A stretch of 64,000 nucleotides of DNA from a virus. Shown piece after piece: positions 33,532 to 44,806 of this stretch (the first letter of the stretch is position 1; every line of letters starts with the position of its first letter). The notes under the pieces were generated by a model. That model was given only the letters and a program-made list of their open reading frames with translations, did not search any database and was not told where the DNA came from. The DNA is taken from positions 310,001 to 374,000 of IMG/VR virus record IMGVR_UViG_3300017991_000048. One strand, written 5' to 3'. A program made the position numbers and the translations under genes.

Positions 33532-35445
33532 TTACTTTCCAATAAGAGTTAGAAACTCACTCTCTGATATACACTTCGTATTATTCTTACGTGCTGCCTG
33601 AGCCTTTGAGCTATTAGAGTTAGGGTCAGCCATCACAAGATAACTCAACTTCTTACCGACTGACTTTTTGATCTCGCCACCGGCTTCTTTGACCATCTGT
33701 TCAAACTTAGGTCGGGGCTGGCTCAAAGCGCCCGTGAAACAAAAACTCAAACCTGACATTGAACCGTGGATCTTTTCCTCAATCTCGACTCCAAGCTGGA
33801 GCAAGTCGTCCACCACTTCGCTTTCTTCCCGGAGCCATTTCCAAAGCGCCTCGGCCTTGACCGGCCCCAAACCCTCAACAGCCGCCAACTGCTCGAAGGA
33901 TGCAACTTTGAGTTTATCCAGAGAGTCATACCCGGCATCCATAGCCATCTTGATCGTACTCGATCCAATCATGGGGATGCCTAATGACCCCAGTAAAGTC
34001 TCCAGAGGAACTCTACTCCTTGACCGTAAATTCTTGACCACCTTGGCCGCTGACTTTTTTCCCATTCTCTCTATATCGGCAAGATGGCTCTCTGTCAGAC
34101 GGTAAAGATCAGTTATATCTCTGACCGCTCCCGATGAAACAAGCTTTTCGATCAATACATCGCCCCACTCTTTAATGTCCATTTTCGTAATGAAACGCTT
34201 GATTCGGCCCACAGACTGAGCGGGACAATCTGTTGTATTTGGGCAAAGCAAGTACTCGCCCGAAGGCTCAGTGTCAGTCCCGCAAGCAGGACACTGTGAC
34301 GGCGGGTATGCAACAGAACCGGTGCCTTTTATCACTTCCTCAACACGTGGGATAACATCCTGAGCGCGGGAAACGAGAACCGTAGCCCCTACATCTAAAC
34401 CCAACTCATTGATATAAGCTACGTTATAAAGACTCGCATTCGTGATGTTGGCACCCAAGATATTGACCGGCTTAAAAATGGCAACCGGAGTAATACGCCC
34501 CGTGCCGCCGACTTGCCAGTCTATCCGTTCAAGCACAGATTCCCTGGTTATAGACGCAAACTTAAAAGCCATTGCGCCTTTCGGACAGTTATCATGTTCC
34601 CCCAGAGCCAACTGTGCGGCGAAGTTATTGATACTGATCACCAAGCCATCGATTTCATAGTCCAGTTCATCACGTTTGAACTGTTGGTAATCCAACCAAA
34701 GATCTTGAGGTGTTTGAGTCCCAGGCACCATCGCTACCACGTACCAGTTAGGCACCAAAAATCCGTTATCTTCGAGCCATTTGAACTGTTCGGCTTCAGT
34801 CTCGAAATCCTTACCCTCAGCCACTCGGTAAAACATAACTGTCAGATGCTCGCAGCCCTGACCGTCATAACGCTTCGCGATACCGCTGGCAGCGTTCCTT
34901 GGATTGGCTTTCTCCGGGAAATACTTGGTGTGATCGCTTCTTTTTAAGATAATTTCGCCACGCAATGTCCCTGTAAAGTTCGCGGGGCTTTTAGACCCGT
35001 GCATCTTGGCTACATTGACCGTGATATCCTCGCCCGTAGTCCCGTCTCCACGAGTCAGAGCACGGTTGAGAACACCATTTCTATACTCCACTGCAATTGA
35101 GATTCCATCTAGCTTCTCTGTAGCCAGCAGGGGGGCCGTTTTTGATTCTCCAGTACCCATGACCCACGAAGCCAACTCGTCGGGAGTGTTGACTTTATTC
35201 AGTGATCCCATGGGGATCTCATGTTCGGCTTTTACCCACTCCGAAACCGGGGGTGCTCCTACAGCAGTCACGGCTGGACTGTCGTGTTTCAAACTTGATA
35301 ATTCGTCCACCCAAGCATCATAAACGGCGTCCGAAACTGTCGGCTCCGCGTTATAATAATCGTGCCGCGCTTGTTGAATTAGACTCTCCAACTCAGCAAT
35401 ACGGTCGGCAGAGGCTTGGTCCAAAAGTTCAAAAATATCAGCCAT
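33532..35445 (-). CDS. ligA: NAD+-dependent DNA ligase
   Basis: A 637-residue ligase. The adenylated lysine is in ATEKLDG (about residue 111). The rest follows the LigA order: adenylation domain with GALVSI-like EIDGLVISI, OB domain, Cys4 zinc finger (CPACG...CPNTTDC), four HhH units and a C-terminal BRCT domain (GSMSGLSFCFTGALSQPRPKF). It seals nicks after the FEN nuclease acts. ATG at 35445 is preferred to a GTG one codon earlier. A GGTGTAATAG motif sits just upstream. Confidence 0.95.
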   Translation of the reverse strand: MADIFELLDQASADRIAELESLIQQARHDYYNAEPTVSDAVYDAWVDELSSLKHDSPAVTAVGAPPVSEWVKAEHEIPMGSLNKVNTPDELASWVMGTGESKTAPLLATEKLDGISIAVEYRNGVLNRALTRGDGTTGEDITVNVAKMHGSKSPANFTGTLRGEIILKRSDHTKYFPEKANPRNAASGIAKRYDGQGCEHLTVMFYRVAEGKDFETEAEQFKWLEDNGFLVPNWYVVAMVPGTQTPQDLWLDYQQFKRDELDYEIDGLVISINNFAAQLALGEHDNCPKGAMAFKFASITRESVLERIDWQVGGTGRITPVAIFKPVNILGANITNASLYNVAYINELGLDVGATVLVSRAQDVIPRVEEVIKGTGSVAYPPSQCPACGTDTEPSGEYLLCPNTTDCPAQSVGRIKRFITKMDIKEWGDVLIEKLVSSGAVRDITDLYRLTESHLADIERMGKKSAAKVVKNLRSRSRVPLETLLGSLGIPMIGSSTIKMAMDAGYDSLDKLKVASFEQLAAVEGLGPVKAEALWKWLREESEVVDDLLQLGVEIEEKIHGSMSGLSFCFTGALSQPRPKFEQMVKEAGGEIKKSVGKKLSYLVMADPNSNSSKAQAARKNNTKCISESEFLTLIGK

Positions 35446-35487
35446 CACTCTCTATTACACCTGAGGACGGCTTTTCTCTATAATTTC

Positions 35488-35712
35488 TTACGAAAAGTTG
35501 GCCTCGCCACCTTCCCCCACCAGTCGAGCGAGTTCAGCCACCGTTTTAAGAGGGGTAAGGATAAACCGGACTTCTTCCCCCTTGTAATACTCCAGGCGCT
35601 CCTGGATATCTAAAAATTCGTTAGACCCGTCTTCCTGTGGAATCCTCAAAACCATACGACCACTGATTGGGTCTAATTCCACGACCCCCTCTACCATCGT
35701 CCCAAGATCCAT
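35488..35712 (-). CDS. Small hypothetical beta-rich protein
   Basis: A 74-residue protein from the ATG at 35712 (MDLGTMVEGVVELDP), a better start than the upstream in-frame ATG, which overlaps the RNR gene. It is a compact strand-rich sequence resembling a small barrel (EGVVELD, RMVLRIP, EEVRFILTPL). No family recognised. It lies between RNR and ligA. Confidence 0.68.
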   Translation of the reverse strand: MDLGTMVEGVVELDPISGRMVLRIPQEDGSNEFLDIQERLEYYKGEEVRFILTPLKTVAELARLVGEGGEANFS

Positions 35713-35720
35713 TTTAAACC

Positions 35721-38042
35721 TCAAGGAAATATAGAGCAGGCTCCGCCAGCGCAAGCCGCTTCTGATTTTAGGTCTGTGACATCATCCTCTTCAAACATCG
35801 AAGTGTAGTCAACTGGCTCATACTCCCGAAGGATATCATTCCACCTTTGCTCATCAGCAGTCGTAATAATTGCCTCGTTTGGAGCAAAAGCGTAATCCTT
35901 ATCCCCGCTGGTCTGTAACAAGGCCACTCCAGTGAAAAACTCACGGTTAGACCACAAGTACTCCAGGATGCTGTCCCACTCATCCGGGCGAACCGTAATG
36001 GTATTGGACACATTATGGTTCAACCCAGTCGGGCTTGTCTCACTGGTTCCGGGAAGAACCCAATTCTGCTGTGTAGACTTCACCATATCAAGAAACTCGA
36101 TGGCAGCTATGTCCTCTTTAATAACCGCCTTCGGTGAAGCCTCAACAGGGAACTCAATGACCCACTTGCCGTCTGGCTTACGGACACACATATGAGGGTT
36201 CACTCTCTTGAACGCCTGGAACACCGGCTCTAACTCATCGGCTATCACCCTCCGGATATATCTGCGAGCATGGTGAGCATGATGGCCAGAGCCCACACAA
36301 CCCAACTCCAAAGAAGTTGTTCCAGAAGGCTTCACACAAGTGGTCCTGGCGGCGGGATTGATCCCAAGACGAGAAGCGTAATAAGCATTCCACTCTTTAA
36401 TCTTATGGGCTATCTTTTTCTGGTACTCAGGATTGCAGGCGACATCAGGCACATCCAATATGCCGGTCATCCCAATCCCCAATAAAGCATCACGTTTGGC
36501 GAGACACTCCGAAATCCACCCCAAGTAAGGCATCTCAGTGTAAGTGGCCTGAAGAGTGCCGATTAGAGCGGCTGCTTTTGCCGCTTTTTCAAAATCTTCA
36601 TAACAAGTGAACTTGGCAGCGTTGATCTCACAGAGGTTGCAAAAAGCCCATCCCGTGAAAACGTCTCCTGTCTTCACCTTGATGCCCTGCTCCTTGAGTT
36701 CGACTTTTAGCTCCTTATCAATTACAAGCTTTGGGTCAAGACCTATTTCACAGCAGGGGTTTGTCCCATAGTCATAATCGTTTGTGAAATAAAATCCAGG
36801 CTCACCCCACTGCCTGACCATCTCAAAGGCACGTCGGAACTGTTTCTTCTTAGCTTCGTCCCGTTTAAGGACCACAGAGTTGTTAGCATTCGCAAACCAA
36901 GGGCTCTTGGCATACCAATCACTGGTCTTGGCATACATCATTTCACTGTCATCAAGTGAGAAAAGACAGATCATTGCCGAGCGGCGTATGCCACCGGAAA
37001 GTACAGCGTCCGCAGAATGGCATAAGATAGTATGACATTCTATAGGCCGAAGCTTTCTACCTTGTGCCGCCGAAAGCACAGAACGTATACGTTCCAACGA
37101 TTCCTTCAACTTCAAATGCCCTGGAGCTTTACCTCCTGAGGTCTTGAGTGGGGCTCCAGCAGGCCGAATCTTATGATAACTAAACTCTATGTTGGTTCCA
37201 TCTTGATAGCTCTGAACTAATGCCTTCAAAGCGTCCGCCCACCCTTCAATACTGTCACCTATAATATGATGGACCACCTTCTTTTCGTCAATATACTGAA
37301 TAGCTGGTAACTGCTCTATATGATCGAATTGGACGGAATAACCAACACCGCAGCCTGAGAGTAGTAAAAACAGAGCTTCAGAAAAAGCTTCAAAGCGATC
37401 AACAAGCGTAAAGGAGCAATTATAGAGCCGGTTGTTATTGGCTAACACCGCAGCCCCTCCAAATTGCATTGAACGCATTGACGGAAGAACCCTTTTTTCC
37501 CGTACCACGTCGAAAGCTTCATTTATCTCAGCCGTCATTTCCGGGAACCGGCCTATGTGCATATCCTCAACTCTTGCTACAGTCTCTTTAAAAACTTCCC
37601 TTCTCTGTAGCTCTGGAATGTACCGGGCATATTTACTGGCGTGTATATAGTCAGAGATGCCCTTTGGATCTGCGGCCTTGGTCCGTAACTGTCGTAACTC
37701 CTGTCGTTGGTGGCGATAAAGGATGTACGCTTTCGCAACTGCGAATTGCTTGTGCTTCATTAAAGAAGTCTCCACGGCATCCTGTACCGTCTCAACGTCC
37801 ACAACCTCTTCCACCAATGAGTTTAGGACAGTTTTGACAACCGCCCCTATGTTTCTTCCATCGGTGGGGGTTAGATCTTCCCCCTTCGCAGATTTAACAC
37901 TGAGCCAAGCCGACTGAATGGCGCTCTTTAATTTGGTTGATTCAAAAGTCTGAAGAGTAACACCGTCACGTTTACGAATGTATTTAACATCAACAGTTGC
38001 CATAGTATACATTTGAGGTTTGGGTTCAACCTGAGCTTGCAT
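35721..38042 (-). CDS. nrdJ: Adenosylcobalamin-dependent (class II) ribonucleotide reductase
   Basis: A 773-residue reductase making deoxynucleotides. An ATP-cone (residues about 20-105) is followed by the 10-stranded barrel. Features include RLYNCSFTLVDR (first active-site Cys), the thiyl-type region with NPCCEIGLD and FCNLCEIN, and CVKPSGTTSLELGCVGSGHHAHHARRYIRR. The C-terminal tail ACAGGACSIFP supplies redox cysteines. The pattern is closest to the monomeric B12-dependent RTPR type. No partner subunit is needed, and none is visible. It lets the phage make dNTPs without oxygen-dependent host enzymes. Confidence 0.92.
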   Translation of the reverse strand: MQAQVEPKPQMYTMATVDVKYIRKRDGVTLQTFESTKLKSAIQSAWLSVKSAKGEDLTPTDGRNIGAVVKTVLNSLVEEVVDVETVQDAVETSLMKHKQFAVAKAYILYRHQRQELRQLRTKAADPKGISDYIHASKYARYIPELQRREVFKETVARVEDMHIGRFPEMTAEINEAFDVVREKRVLPSMRSMQFGGAAVLANNNRLYNCSFTLVDRFEAFSEALFLLLSGCGVGYSVQFDHIEQLPAIQYIDEKKVVHHIIGDSIEGWADALKALVQSYQDGTNIEFSYHKIRPAGAPLKTSGGKAPGHLKLKESLERIRSVLSAAQGRKLRPIECHTILCHSADAVLSGGIRRSAMICLFSLDDSEMMYAKTSDWYAKSPWFANANNSVVLKRDEAKKKQFRRAFEMVRQWGEPGFYFTNDYDYGTNPCCEIGLDPKLVIDKELKVELKEQGIKVKTGDVFTGWAFCNLCEINAAKFTCYEDFEKAAKAAALIGTLQATYTEMPYLGWISECLAKRDALLGIGMTGILDVPDVACNPEYQKKIAHKIKEWNAYYASRLGINPAARTTCVKPSGTTSLELGCVGSGHHAHHARRYIRRVIADELEPVFQAFKRVNPHMCVRKPDGKWVIEFPVEASPKAVIKEDIAAIEFLDMVKSTQQNWVLPGTSETSPTGLNHNVSNTITVRPDEWDSILEYLWSNREFFTGVALLQTSGDKDYAFAPNEAIITTADEQRWNDILREYEPVDYTSMFEEDDVTDLKSEAACAGGACSIFP

Positions 38043-38051
38043 GTAAATTCC

Positions 38052-39011
38052 CTAACGAGCTATAGATAATATTGCTAACTCAACCAACGTCCGTTTTGAT
38101 TGAGCAGGGCCTTTCACATTTGCATCTAATTTACATAGTCTTTTCATATATCTTACGAGAGACTTGGAATCGTGCTTACGTGCAATGGGAGCCGCCACGT
38201 TTTTATACGGCCAATCCTTCATACCCACCGAAACCGCTATATCTGATTCCCCTACACCTTTATCTTGAAGATCTCTGATAATTGTTGTTCTTTCTACCTG
38301 CTTCATTAAAGCGTGTACTACGGGAATGAGAATGTCGTCGCCTGCATTTCTATATAACACCGAAAATAGATTCAAAGCTTTCTTCCAATTCTTGCTCATC
38401 ATCTGCTCAGCTACTTGATATGGCTCCGCTTTAGGCGTGGGGCTTGTTATCAATGTGATATGATCTTTCTGAACGGTTCCCGCCTGCCCAACATAAATAG
38501 CTAGCTTCCTCAACTCGTTTTCTAAACGATAAAGATCCGTACCAACATATTGGAACAAAGCTTTCGATACATCTTTATCAATCACCACACGTAAACGGCT
38601 CGCTTCCGTTTTAATGAACTTTATATACCCGTCCACTTCCCACGGCTTTAGTTTACGTCGTTCTACACTCTTTCCTTTTGAAGCGGCTAACGACCACACC
38701 TCTGGTAGCTTTGATCCCCTCACAATAGCCACAAGGATAAGACTCTTATCGGAAAGGCTACGACCCTCTATAAACCGATATAACTCTTTTTGACCCTTCA
38801 ACTTTTGGGCATTATCAAGAATGATAGTGCGAGGGGCGTCAGAATACGCTTCACAAAAATCAACCAACTCAACATCTGTTAGCTTCTCTTCAGCGTTAAG
38901 TTGAAGAACTTGACGTTTTCCCTGTCGGGCTCTTTCTACATCTCGGTCAAGATAAAAATCTTCGTCGCCGTATGCAACTACAAAAGGTTTGAACGAAGAT
39001 TTAGAAACCAT
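38052..39011 (-). CDS. holA: DNA polymerase III delta subunit
   Basis: A 319-residue clamp-loader delta subunit, with an AAA+ fold lacking a working Walker A. Recognisable blocks are TIILDNAQKLKGQKELYRFIEG, KSLILVAIVRGSKLP, KPWEVDGYIKFIKTEASRLRVVIDKD and the collar segment YRLENELRKLAIYVG. It opens the sliding clamp. Encoded directly downstream of the delta' gene. Confidence 0.88.
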   Translation of the reverse strand: MVSKSSFKPFVVAYGDEDFYLDRDVERARQGKRQVLQLNAEEKLTDVELVDFCEAYSDAPRTIILDNAQKLKGQKELYRFIEGRSLSDKSLILVAIVRGSKLPEVWSLAASKGKSVERRKLKPWEVDGYIKFIKTEASRLRVVIDKDVSKALFQYVGTDLYRLENELRKLAIYVGQAGTVQKDHITLITSPTPKAEPYQVAEQMMSKNWKKALNLFSVLYRNAGDDILIPVVHALMKQVERTTIIRDLQDKGVGESDIAVSVGMKDWPYKNVAAPIARKHDSKSLVRYMKRLCKLDANVKGPAQSKRTLVELAILSIAR

Positions 39012-39022
39012 ACTTAACTCAA

Positions 39023-39967
39023 CTAAAAAGATTCAGCGAGAACTGTCTTAAAATGAAAAGAAAGATTCAGCTTTGTTCTGCGGTACCGGTTTCTTAGCTC
39101 TTTTATCTTTTGAGCTAAATCGGCCCACGCCTGCAAACTGACTTTCTTCCCCAACTTTTCCAAATCATCAAGGCGGTCTGTGTGAATAGCCTTCATAGGA
39201 TCTACACAAACTACAAGAACATCATGGATGATTTGTTCCAGAAATTTCAGAGCTAACAACAAATCCCGATCCATAGCATCCACAGAAGAAAAAAGAGCCG
39301 ACAAATCCTTTTTCAAACCAAGCTGAAGGACATCCATCACTTGATCGCGAAGAGCTAATCGGCCTGCACCCCAATAGCGAATGGCATCGCCTACCGATCC
39401 CTCTCCCATTCGCGTGTACACAAGAGCTTTAGCGCTCTCTTCGTATTGCTGAACTATTGATAAAACAAATGCTTCCGGTAACGGTAGGTACTGCACCCGT
39501 CCACACCGAGATCGAATCGTGGGAAGGACTTGAACAATATCCTCAGCCAACAGAAAAAATCTCGACCGGGCAGGAGGATCTTCCAAAGTTTTGAGAAAAG
39601 CGTTTGCTGCGGAAATCGTGAAACGATCCGCTCCATCGATGATAAAAATCCGGACGTGGGCGACAGAAGGAAAACTTTTTGCATCATTAATTAATCGCCG
39701 CACTTCATCAACGCCGATGTCTTTTTCTGTCGCTGCCAGCGTGACAACATCCGGATGAATCCCCTTACCGATTGTGTAGCAGGAGGAACAAGGACAGTCT
39801 GCCTCTCGTTTTTCCGTGCAAAAAGCTTCCTGGGCAGCTTTGAGTACCGAAAATCTTCTGCCTACCCCCGCAGGACCGATCAATAAAAGAGGCGACACCA
39901 AACTTCGCTCAACGAAGCGTTTAAGGAATTTTACCCCCTCCGTCTGGTGTTGAACTTCCGCTAGCAT
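39023..39967 (-). CDS. holB: DNA polymerase III delta' subunit
   Basis: A 314-residue clamp-loader subunit from the ATG at 39967; the longer reading frame would overlap the zinc-ribbon gene. It has LLIGPAGVGRRF where Walker A would be (K replaced by R), a Cys module (CPCSSC), IFIIDGADRF, NAFLKTLEDPP and IRSRCGRV (SRC motif). These match HolB, the stator of the loader. With DnaX, delta and beta it completes a bacterial-type clamp-loading set. Confidence 0.9.
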   Translation of the reverse strand: MLAEVQHQTEGVKFLKRFVERSLVSPLLLIGPAGVGRRFSVLKAAQEAFCTEKREADCPCSSCYTIGKGIHPDVVTLAATEKDIGVDEVRRLINDAKSFPSVAHVRIFIIDGADRFTISAANAFLKTLEDPPARSRFFLLAEDIVQVLPTIRSRCGRVQYLPLPEAFVLSIVQQYEESAKALVYTRMGEGSVGDAIRYWGAGRLALRDQVMDVLQLGLKKDLSALFSSVDAMDRDLLLALKFLEQIIHDVLVVCVDPMKAIHTDRLDDLEKLGKKVSLQAWADLAQKIKELRNRYRRTKLNLSFHFKTVLAESF

Positions 39968-40133
39968 CGCCTGAACCCAGTGACTTTTTCCGATGGATAG
40001 GGTCCACCGGAATAAATTGCAGGACTGCGTGGTAGTGCTGCCCACACTCCTGGCAAATGTGCCTGTGAACCTCTACACCACTGGGCTCAAGCCGCCCCTC
40101 ACATTTCAAGCATCTGATGAAGTCTTCTGTCAC
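39921..40133 (-). CDS. Small zinc-ribbon protein
   Basis: A 70-residue protein, starting with GTG at 40133, which overlaps the TGA of the previous gene (GTGA). It has CLKC then CQEC about 20 residues later, followed by HYHAV; a treble-clef or ribbon zinc site. It overlaps the delta' start by 47 bases. The next gene upstream (40130-40342) is also a zinc ribbon. Confidence 0.7.
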   Translation of the reverse strand: MTEDFIRCLKCEGRLEPSGVEVHRHICQECGQHYHAVLQFIPVDPIHRKKSLGSGDASGSSTPDGGGKIP

Positions 40134-40342
40134 AATTCGACAGAACCCCCGACTGGCACATTCCATGTCCGCTTACACTTACAGCATTGGTATAAACGGC
40201 TCCCTGGACTCTGGCCCGGAACTTTCATCTCGATGGCCAAAATAGAATCACAATCTGGGTTTTTGCATCTAAAATGTATCTGTTCCGGAGCCTCTTCTTT
40301 TTCTTTGAGCCCTGGAACGGTCCCGGCAGGATCGATAGGCAT
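40130..40342 (-). CDS. Small zinc-ribbon protein
   Basis: A 70-residue protein with CKNPDC and, about 23 residues later, CCKC, forming a four-Cys zinc ribbon like those in RNA polymerase or TFIIS subunits. ATG at 40342 is preferred because GAGGTG precedes it. Function unknown. Confidence 0.7.
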   Translation of the reverse strand: MPIDPAGTVPGLKEKEEAPEQIHFRCKNPDCDSILAIEMKVPGQSPGSRLYQCCKCKRTWNVPVGGSVEL

Positions 40343-40350
40343 CAATCACC

Positions 40351-40941
40351 TCAATAAGTTGTTGGGAAGTCTACAGGAAAAAGTTGCTGGAGAACCTTTA
40401 CAAGCTGATTGTAAAGGTCCGCTTTAGGGTCGTCTGAAGAATTGACACGTTGTTCCGGAGGTTCCAATGGGGTTCCGTCTGGAACAGGGTTCAATGCCTT
40501 GAAAGAGGGCGACAAACCCCCAAAATCACGGAATTTCAACGTTGTCAATAACTGCTGAATTTTACTGTACTCATCAAAAGAGAAGTAGCCCAAAAATGAC
40601 TGTATCCCGCCAGCCGGGTTTTCTGGCGGCTGAGGCATCAAACGGTTAGGCTGAGGCGACATTATTGGAGGGGGTTCATTCGGAGGTGGGATCACAGGGC
40701 TGTAAGAACTCGTGCTGTACCGGAAAAAAGGAAAAATCTTGCGCCAGTCGTCTTCCCGGACAACCACAGTGTACTCGTCTTCTCGAACAAACTTTACGAA
40801 CACTGTGTCTTTGGACTGGCCGCGAAAAATCTTGGCTCGACCGCCGATGAAGTCCACAATGGCTTGGGCAACTCTGGGAGCGTCAGAACGCCTCAAATTA
40901 ACCAGCCGTGTCCCTCCTACTCTTTGAAGCCGAGAATCCAT
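40351..40941 (-). CDS. Hypothetical protein with Pro-rich linker
   Basis: A 196-residue protein: an alpha/beta N-terminal domain (residues 1-75, about FIGGRAKIFRG, VFVKFVREDEYTVVV), a Pro/Asn-rich linker (about 82-115), then a helical C-terminal domain. No family recognised. It lies between groEL and the zinc-ribbon genes. Confidence 0.7.
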   Translation of the reverse strand: MDSRLQRVGGTRLVNLRRSDAPRVAQAIVDFIGGRAKIFRGQSKDTVFVKFVREDEYTVVVREDDWRKIFPFFRYSTSSYSPVIPPPNEPPPIMSPQPNRLMPQPPENPAGGIQSFLGYFSFDEYSKIQQLLTTLKFRDFGGLSPSFKALNPVPDGTPLEPPEQRVNSSDDPKADLYNQLVKVLQQLFPVDFPTTY

Positions 40942-40964
40942 AATCTAGATATTTGACAAAGACT

Positions 40965-42563
<1,599 letters not shown>

Positions 42564-42929
42564 TCATTTGTCTTTATGTTTCCGATACACCATCTCTACT
42601 TCAGCAGGGTCCAGATCAGGCGGTTCGGGCACTGTCTCAGATACAGGCGGACGGTACAATGGGACTTCTCCCTTTCTAAGCTTCCAGGCAGGGCTCTTAG
42701 TCTGGTGTTTCCGTAACCGAAACCACCCCAATGCATCTAAGACTAGGATTTTTTGGTCCGCATGTTCTCCAGACCATAGAAGTTGGTCGTCTTCGTCAAC
42801 CAAAGACGCTCGAAACCACCCGTCTTCCCCTCTCGAACACTCAAAGTTCCATGAAGCCGGGATTACATGCTCAAGTCTAATTATAGCCTCTTCAGCACTC
42901 CAGTTAGCCGCTTCATCAAGTGAAAACAT
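42564..42929 (-). CDS. Hypothetical protein
   Basis: A 121-residue protein just upstream of groEL. It has a strand-rich core (SWNFECSRGEDGWFRASLVDEDDQLLWSG) and a basic C-terminus. No domain recognised. A GGTGTA motif lies in the gap upstream of its ATG, suggesting that groEL and this gene form one unit with its own promoter after the terminator at 42953-42982. Confidence 0.7.
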   Translation of the reverse strand: MFSLDEAANWSAEEAIIRLEHVIPASWNFECSRGEDGWFRASLVDEDDQLLWSGEHADQKILVLDALGWFRLRKHQTKSPAWKLRKGEVPLYRPPVSETVPEPPDLDPAEVEMVYRKHKDK

Positions 42930-42952
42930 ACCCTAAGACTTACACCAAAATT

Positions 42953-42982
42953 AAACCAAGGGGAGCAATGCTCCCCTTGGTT
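42953..42982 (-). terminator. Rho-independent terminator after VWA gene
   Basis: A perfect inverted repeat, about 14 bp stem with a tiny loop, is followed on the minus strand by TTAATTTT. This is a standard intrinsic terminator just after the VWA gene stop. It overlaps the region where the GGTGTA motif of the next unit lies. Confidence 0.85.
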
Positions 42983-42989
42983 CAGTCAA

Positions 42990-44594
42990 TTACCAACGTT
43001 TGGACTTCTGAGAAAGCTTCTTTTTCTTAGCCTTCTTGGGCTTATCTTTACCTTTTGGGATATCAACCCTAATCTTCTTAATTGCCTCTAGGTTAGCAGC
43101 CCCAATTCCCGGTGCTACCTTAACACCTCCGATCCCTCGTATTGGATCAGCATCCCCGGAGGTATCAGTCGTCCACACCGCTGGAGATCCGTTCGTATCT
43201 CCATGCGAGGTCACCGTGGTCCCGTCTCCGGTTCCGTCCACACCGTCATCCGCCTCAAAATAACCCGCTACGGCATTCTGAGCAGTGTTAGACATAACCA
43301 CACCCAGATCACACATATCCGCCTCAGCAATCTCGTCGTAACTGCCGCCAACTCCACGGGTAACGCCCCTGGAAACACTGGCAAAATATGCAGTATTGGC
43401 CCCATACTCCTTCTGACTTGCCATTTTACCGCTCAAACCCTTGGAAACAGCCGCCACGCTTAACAACCCGCGAGTTTTGAACTCACTCGCAGCGTTGTTC
43501 ATATGGAGCACAGCCGCATCGTAATTGCCCTGTTTGGCGTGTTCCTCAGCTTCGATCTGGGCTTGTACAAGTTGAGCCAGCCCGACAATCTTGTCCAAAC
43601 CCTCATCTGGCTTCTCTTGGTGCTCGCCCTTCTTTACGAACTGAGCTTTAGCTTTGACCTCTAACTGTTTGTGTTCCTTACGCAAGTTCGCGTCCAGAAC
43701 GTCATATCCAGCAGCCACCTCGAAAACATTGACTTCACGCGGGAACGCACTCTTCTGTGGTTGCAGCTTCACCGCCAAAACCAGATGTCTGATTTCTTCG
43801 GAAAGAATATCGGGCACCTTTATAGTCACCTGCCCAAGACCACCTTCCTCGACATCGACGTCTGAAACCACCTGATCAATACTATGACCAGCCAATGGAT
43901 TCACATCGATTATGAGGTTTGTAGCGTATGTGCTGAGCAGACCACCCAATTCCTTGCCAAAGGCCGAGAGAGCGTCGTCAGGGTTCTTCACAAAAGAGTA
44001 ATTCCCGTCTCCCTTTTTGGCTACGTCCAGCAGCATATCTTGTCGAACATCTGTCCCGTAGCCAAAGGCACTGATACTGGCGTAACTCTTATTAGACTCT
44101 ACCAACTTCACAATCTGCTCAGGTTCCTGAGCAGGCCCTCTGTTGGCATTGCCGTCTGTGAACAGGATCACCCTCAAAATCACTTCTGAGGACAAGTCCA
44201 TCTTATTGGCTATGTCGAAACCCTTGAGAAGAGCGTCAGCAATATTAGTACAGCCCCTGCACTCCAGGGCACCTACTTTACGCTTCAGATCCTCCTTGGC
44301 TTCGGCTGTGCAGGCCACCGGTCTTGAGATGATTTCGGCATCATCTGCAAAGTCAATTAGCCCACAATGGTCATTTGGTGATAGGTGCTCAATCAGCTTG
44401 ATCAACGACCGTTTTGCGTACATGAGCTTGTCGCCGTACATTGAACTGGACGTATCGACAAGCGGAACAACACACAGTGGCGGTCTTTTATCCTCAACCG
44501 ACACCGATGGCGCTGTCATCTCTAAAACGAGATGAGCTTCTGTTTCCTGGTCAAACTGGACTTTATTAAATGTGAGTTTCGCATCAATTTTCAT
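42990..44594 (-). CDS. VWA-domain protein
   Basis: A 534-residue protein from the ATG at 44594, which has GGGAGGAACC just upstream; the reading frame remains open further but without a good ribosome site. The von Willebrand A domain starts near residue 40 with the MIDAS motif DTSSS, then a Thr in GCTNIADAL and Asp in FTDGNANRG. A strand-rich domain and a helical domain (about 340-400) follow, then a Gly/Asp-rich region and a Lys-rich end. VWA proteins act as metal-dependent binding scaffolds, often with AAA+ partners; no MoxR-type partner is seen here. Confidence 0.85.
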   Translation of the reverse strand: MKIDAKLTFNKVQFDQETEAHLVLEMTAPSVSVEDKRPPLCVVPLVDTSSSMYGDKLMYAKRSLIKLIEHLSPNDHCGLIDFADDAEIISRPVACTAEAKEDLKRKVGALECRGCTNIADALLKGFDIANKMDLSSEVILRVILFTDGNANRGPAQEPEQIVKLVESNKSYASISAFGYGTDVRQDMLLDVAKKGDGNYSFVKNPDDALSAFGKELGGLLSTYATNLIIDVNPLAGHSIDQVVSDVDVEEGGLGQVTIKVPDILSEEIRHLVLAVKLQPQKSAFPREVNVFEVAAGYDVLDANLRKEHKQLEVKAKAQFVKKGEHQEKPDEGLDKIVGLAQLVQAQIEAEEHAKQGNYDAAVLHMNNAASEFKTRGLLSVAAVSKGLSGKMASQKEYGANTAYFASVSRGVTRGVGGSYDEIAEADMCDLGVVMSNTAQNAVAGYFEADDGVDGTGDGTTVTSHGDTNGSPAVWTTDTSGDADPIRGIGGVKVAPGIGAANLEAIKKIRVDIPKGKDKPKKAKKKKLSQKSKRW

Positions 44595-44806
44595 GGCTTT
44601 GGTTCCTCCCGTAGCCGTTTCTGGCTCAACAACTTCCCTGGCGCAGACCTGGACTGATCTCAAAACCAAAGGACCGCTGAGCGGTTGCAGAACGTCCACC
44701 ACCTCCCCAAACCCGTAGGTGCGGTCGGTAGCACGAGAGGTCCAACCCGATTGGGCGCTACCTCACGCTTTCCAAGATATACACCGGAAAGCTGAAAGTC
44801 AACCCT
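44595..44806. other. Intergenic region with hairpins and promoter-like motif
   Basis: About 210 bases without a convincing gene. On the minus strand it holds CGGTGTATA (44778-44786) within a 6-bp hairpin (CTTTCC/GGAAAG), with TTGACT upstream at a -35-like distance. An extended hairpin at about 44727-44762 is closed by GGTAGC/GCTACC. Read as promoter plus structured 5' leader of the VWA gene. Confidence 0.45.

Noticed and set aside
44595-44702. Longer N-terminus of the VWA protein (MVDVLQ...)
   Set aside because: GGGAGGAACC directly before ATG at 44594 marks that start; the upstream frame is in the leader with hairpins.
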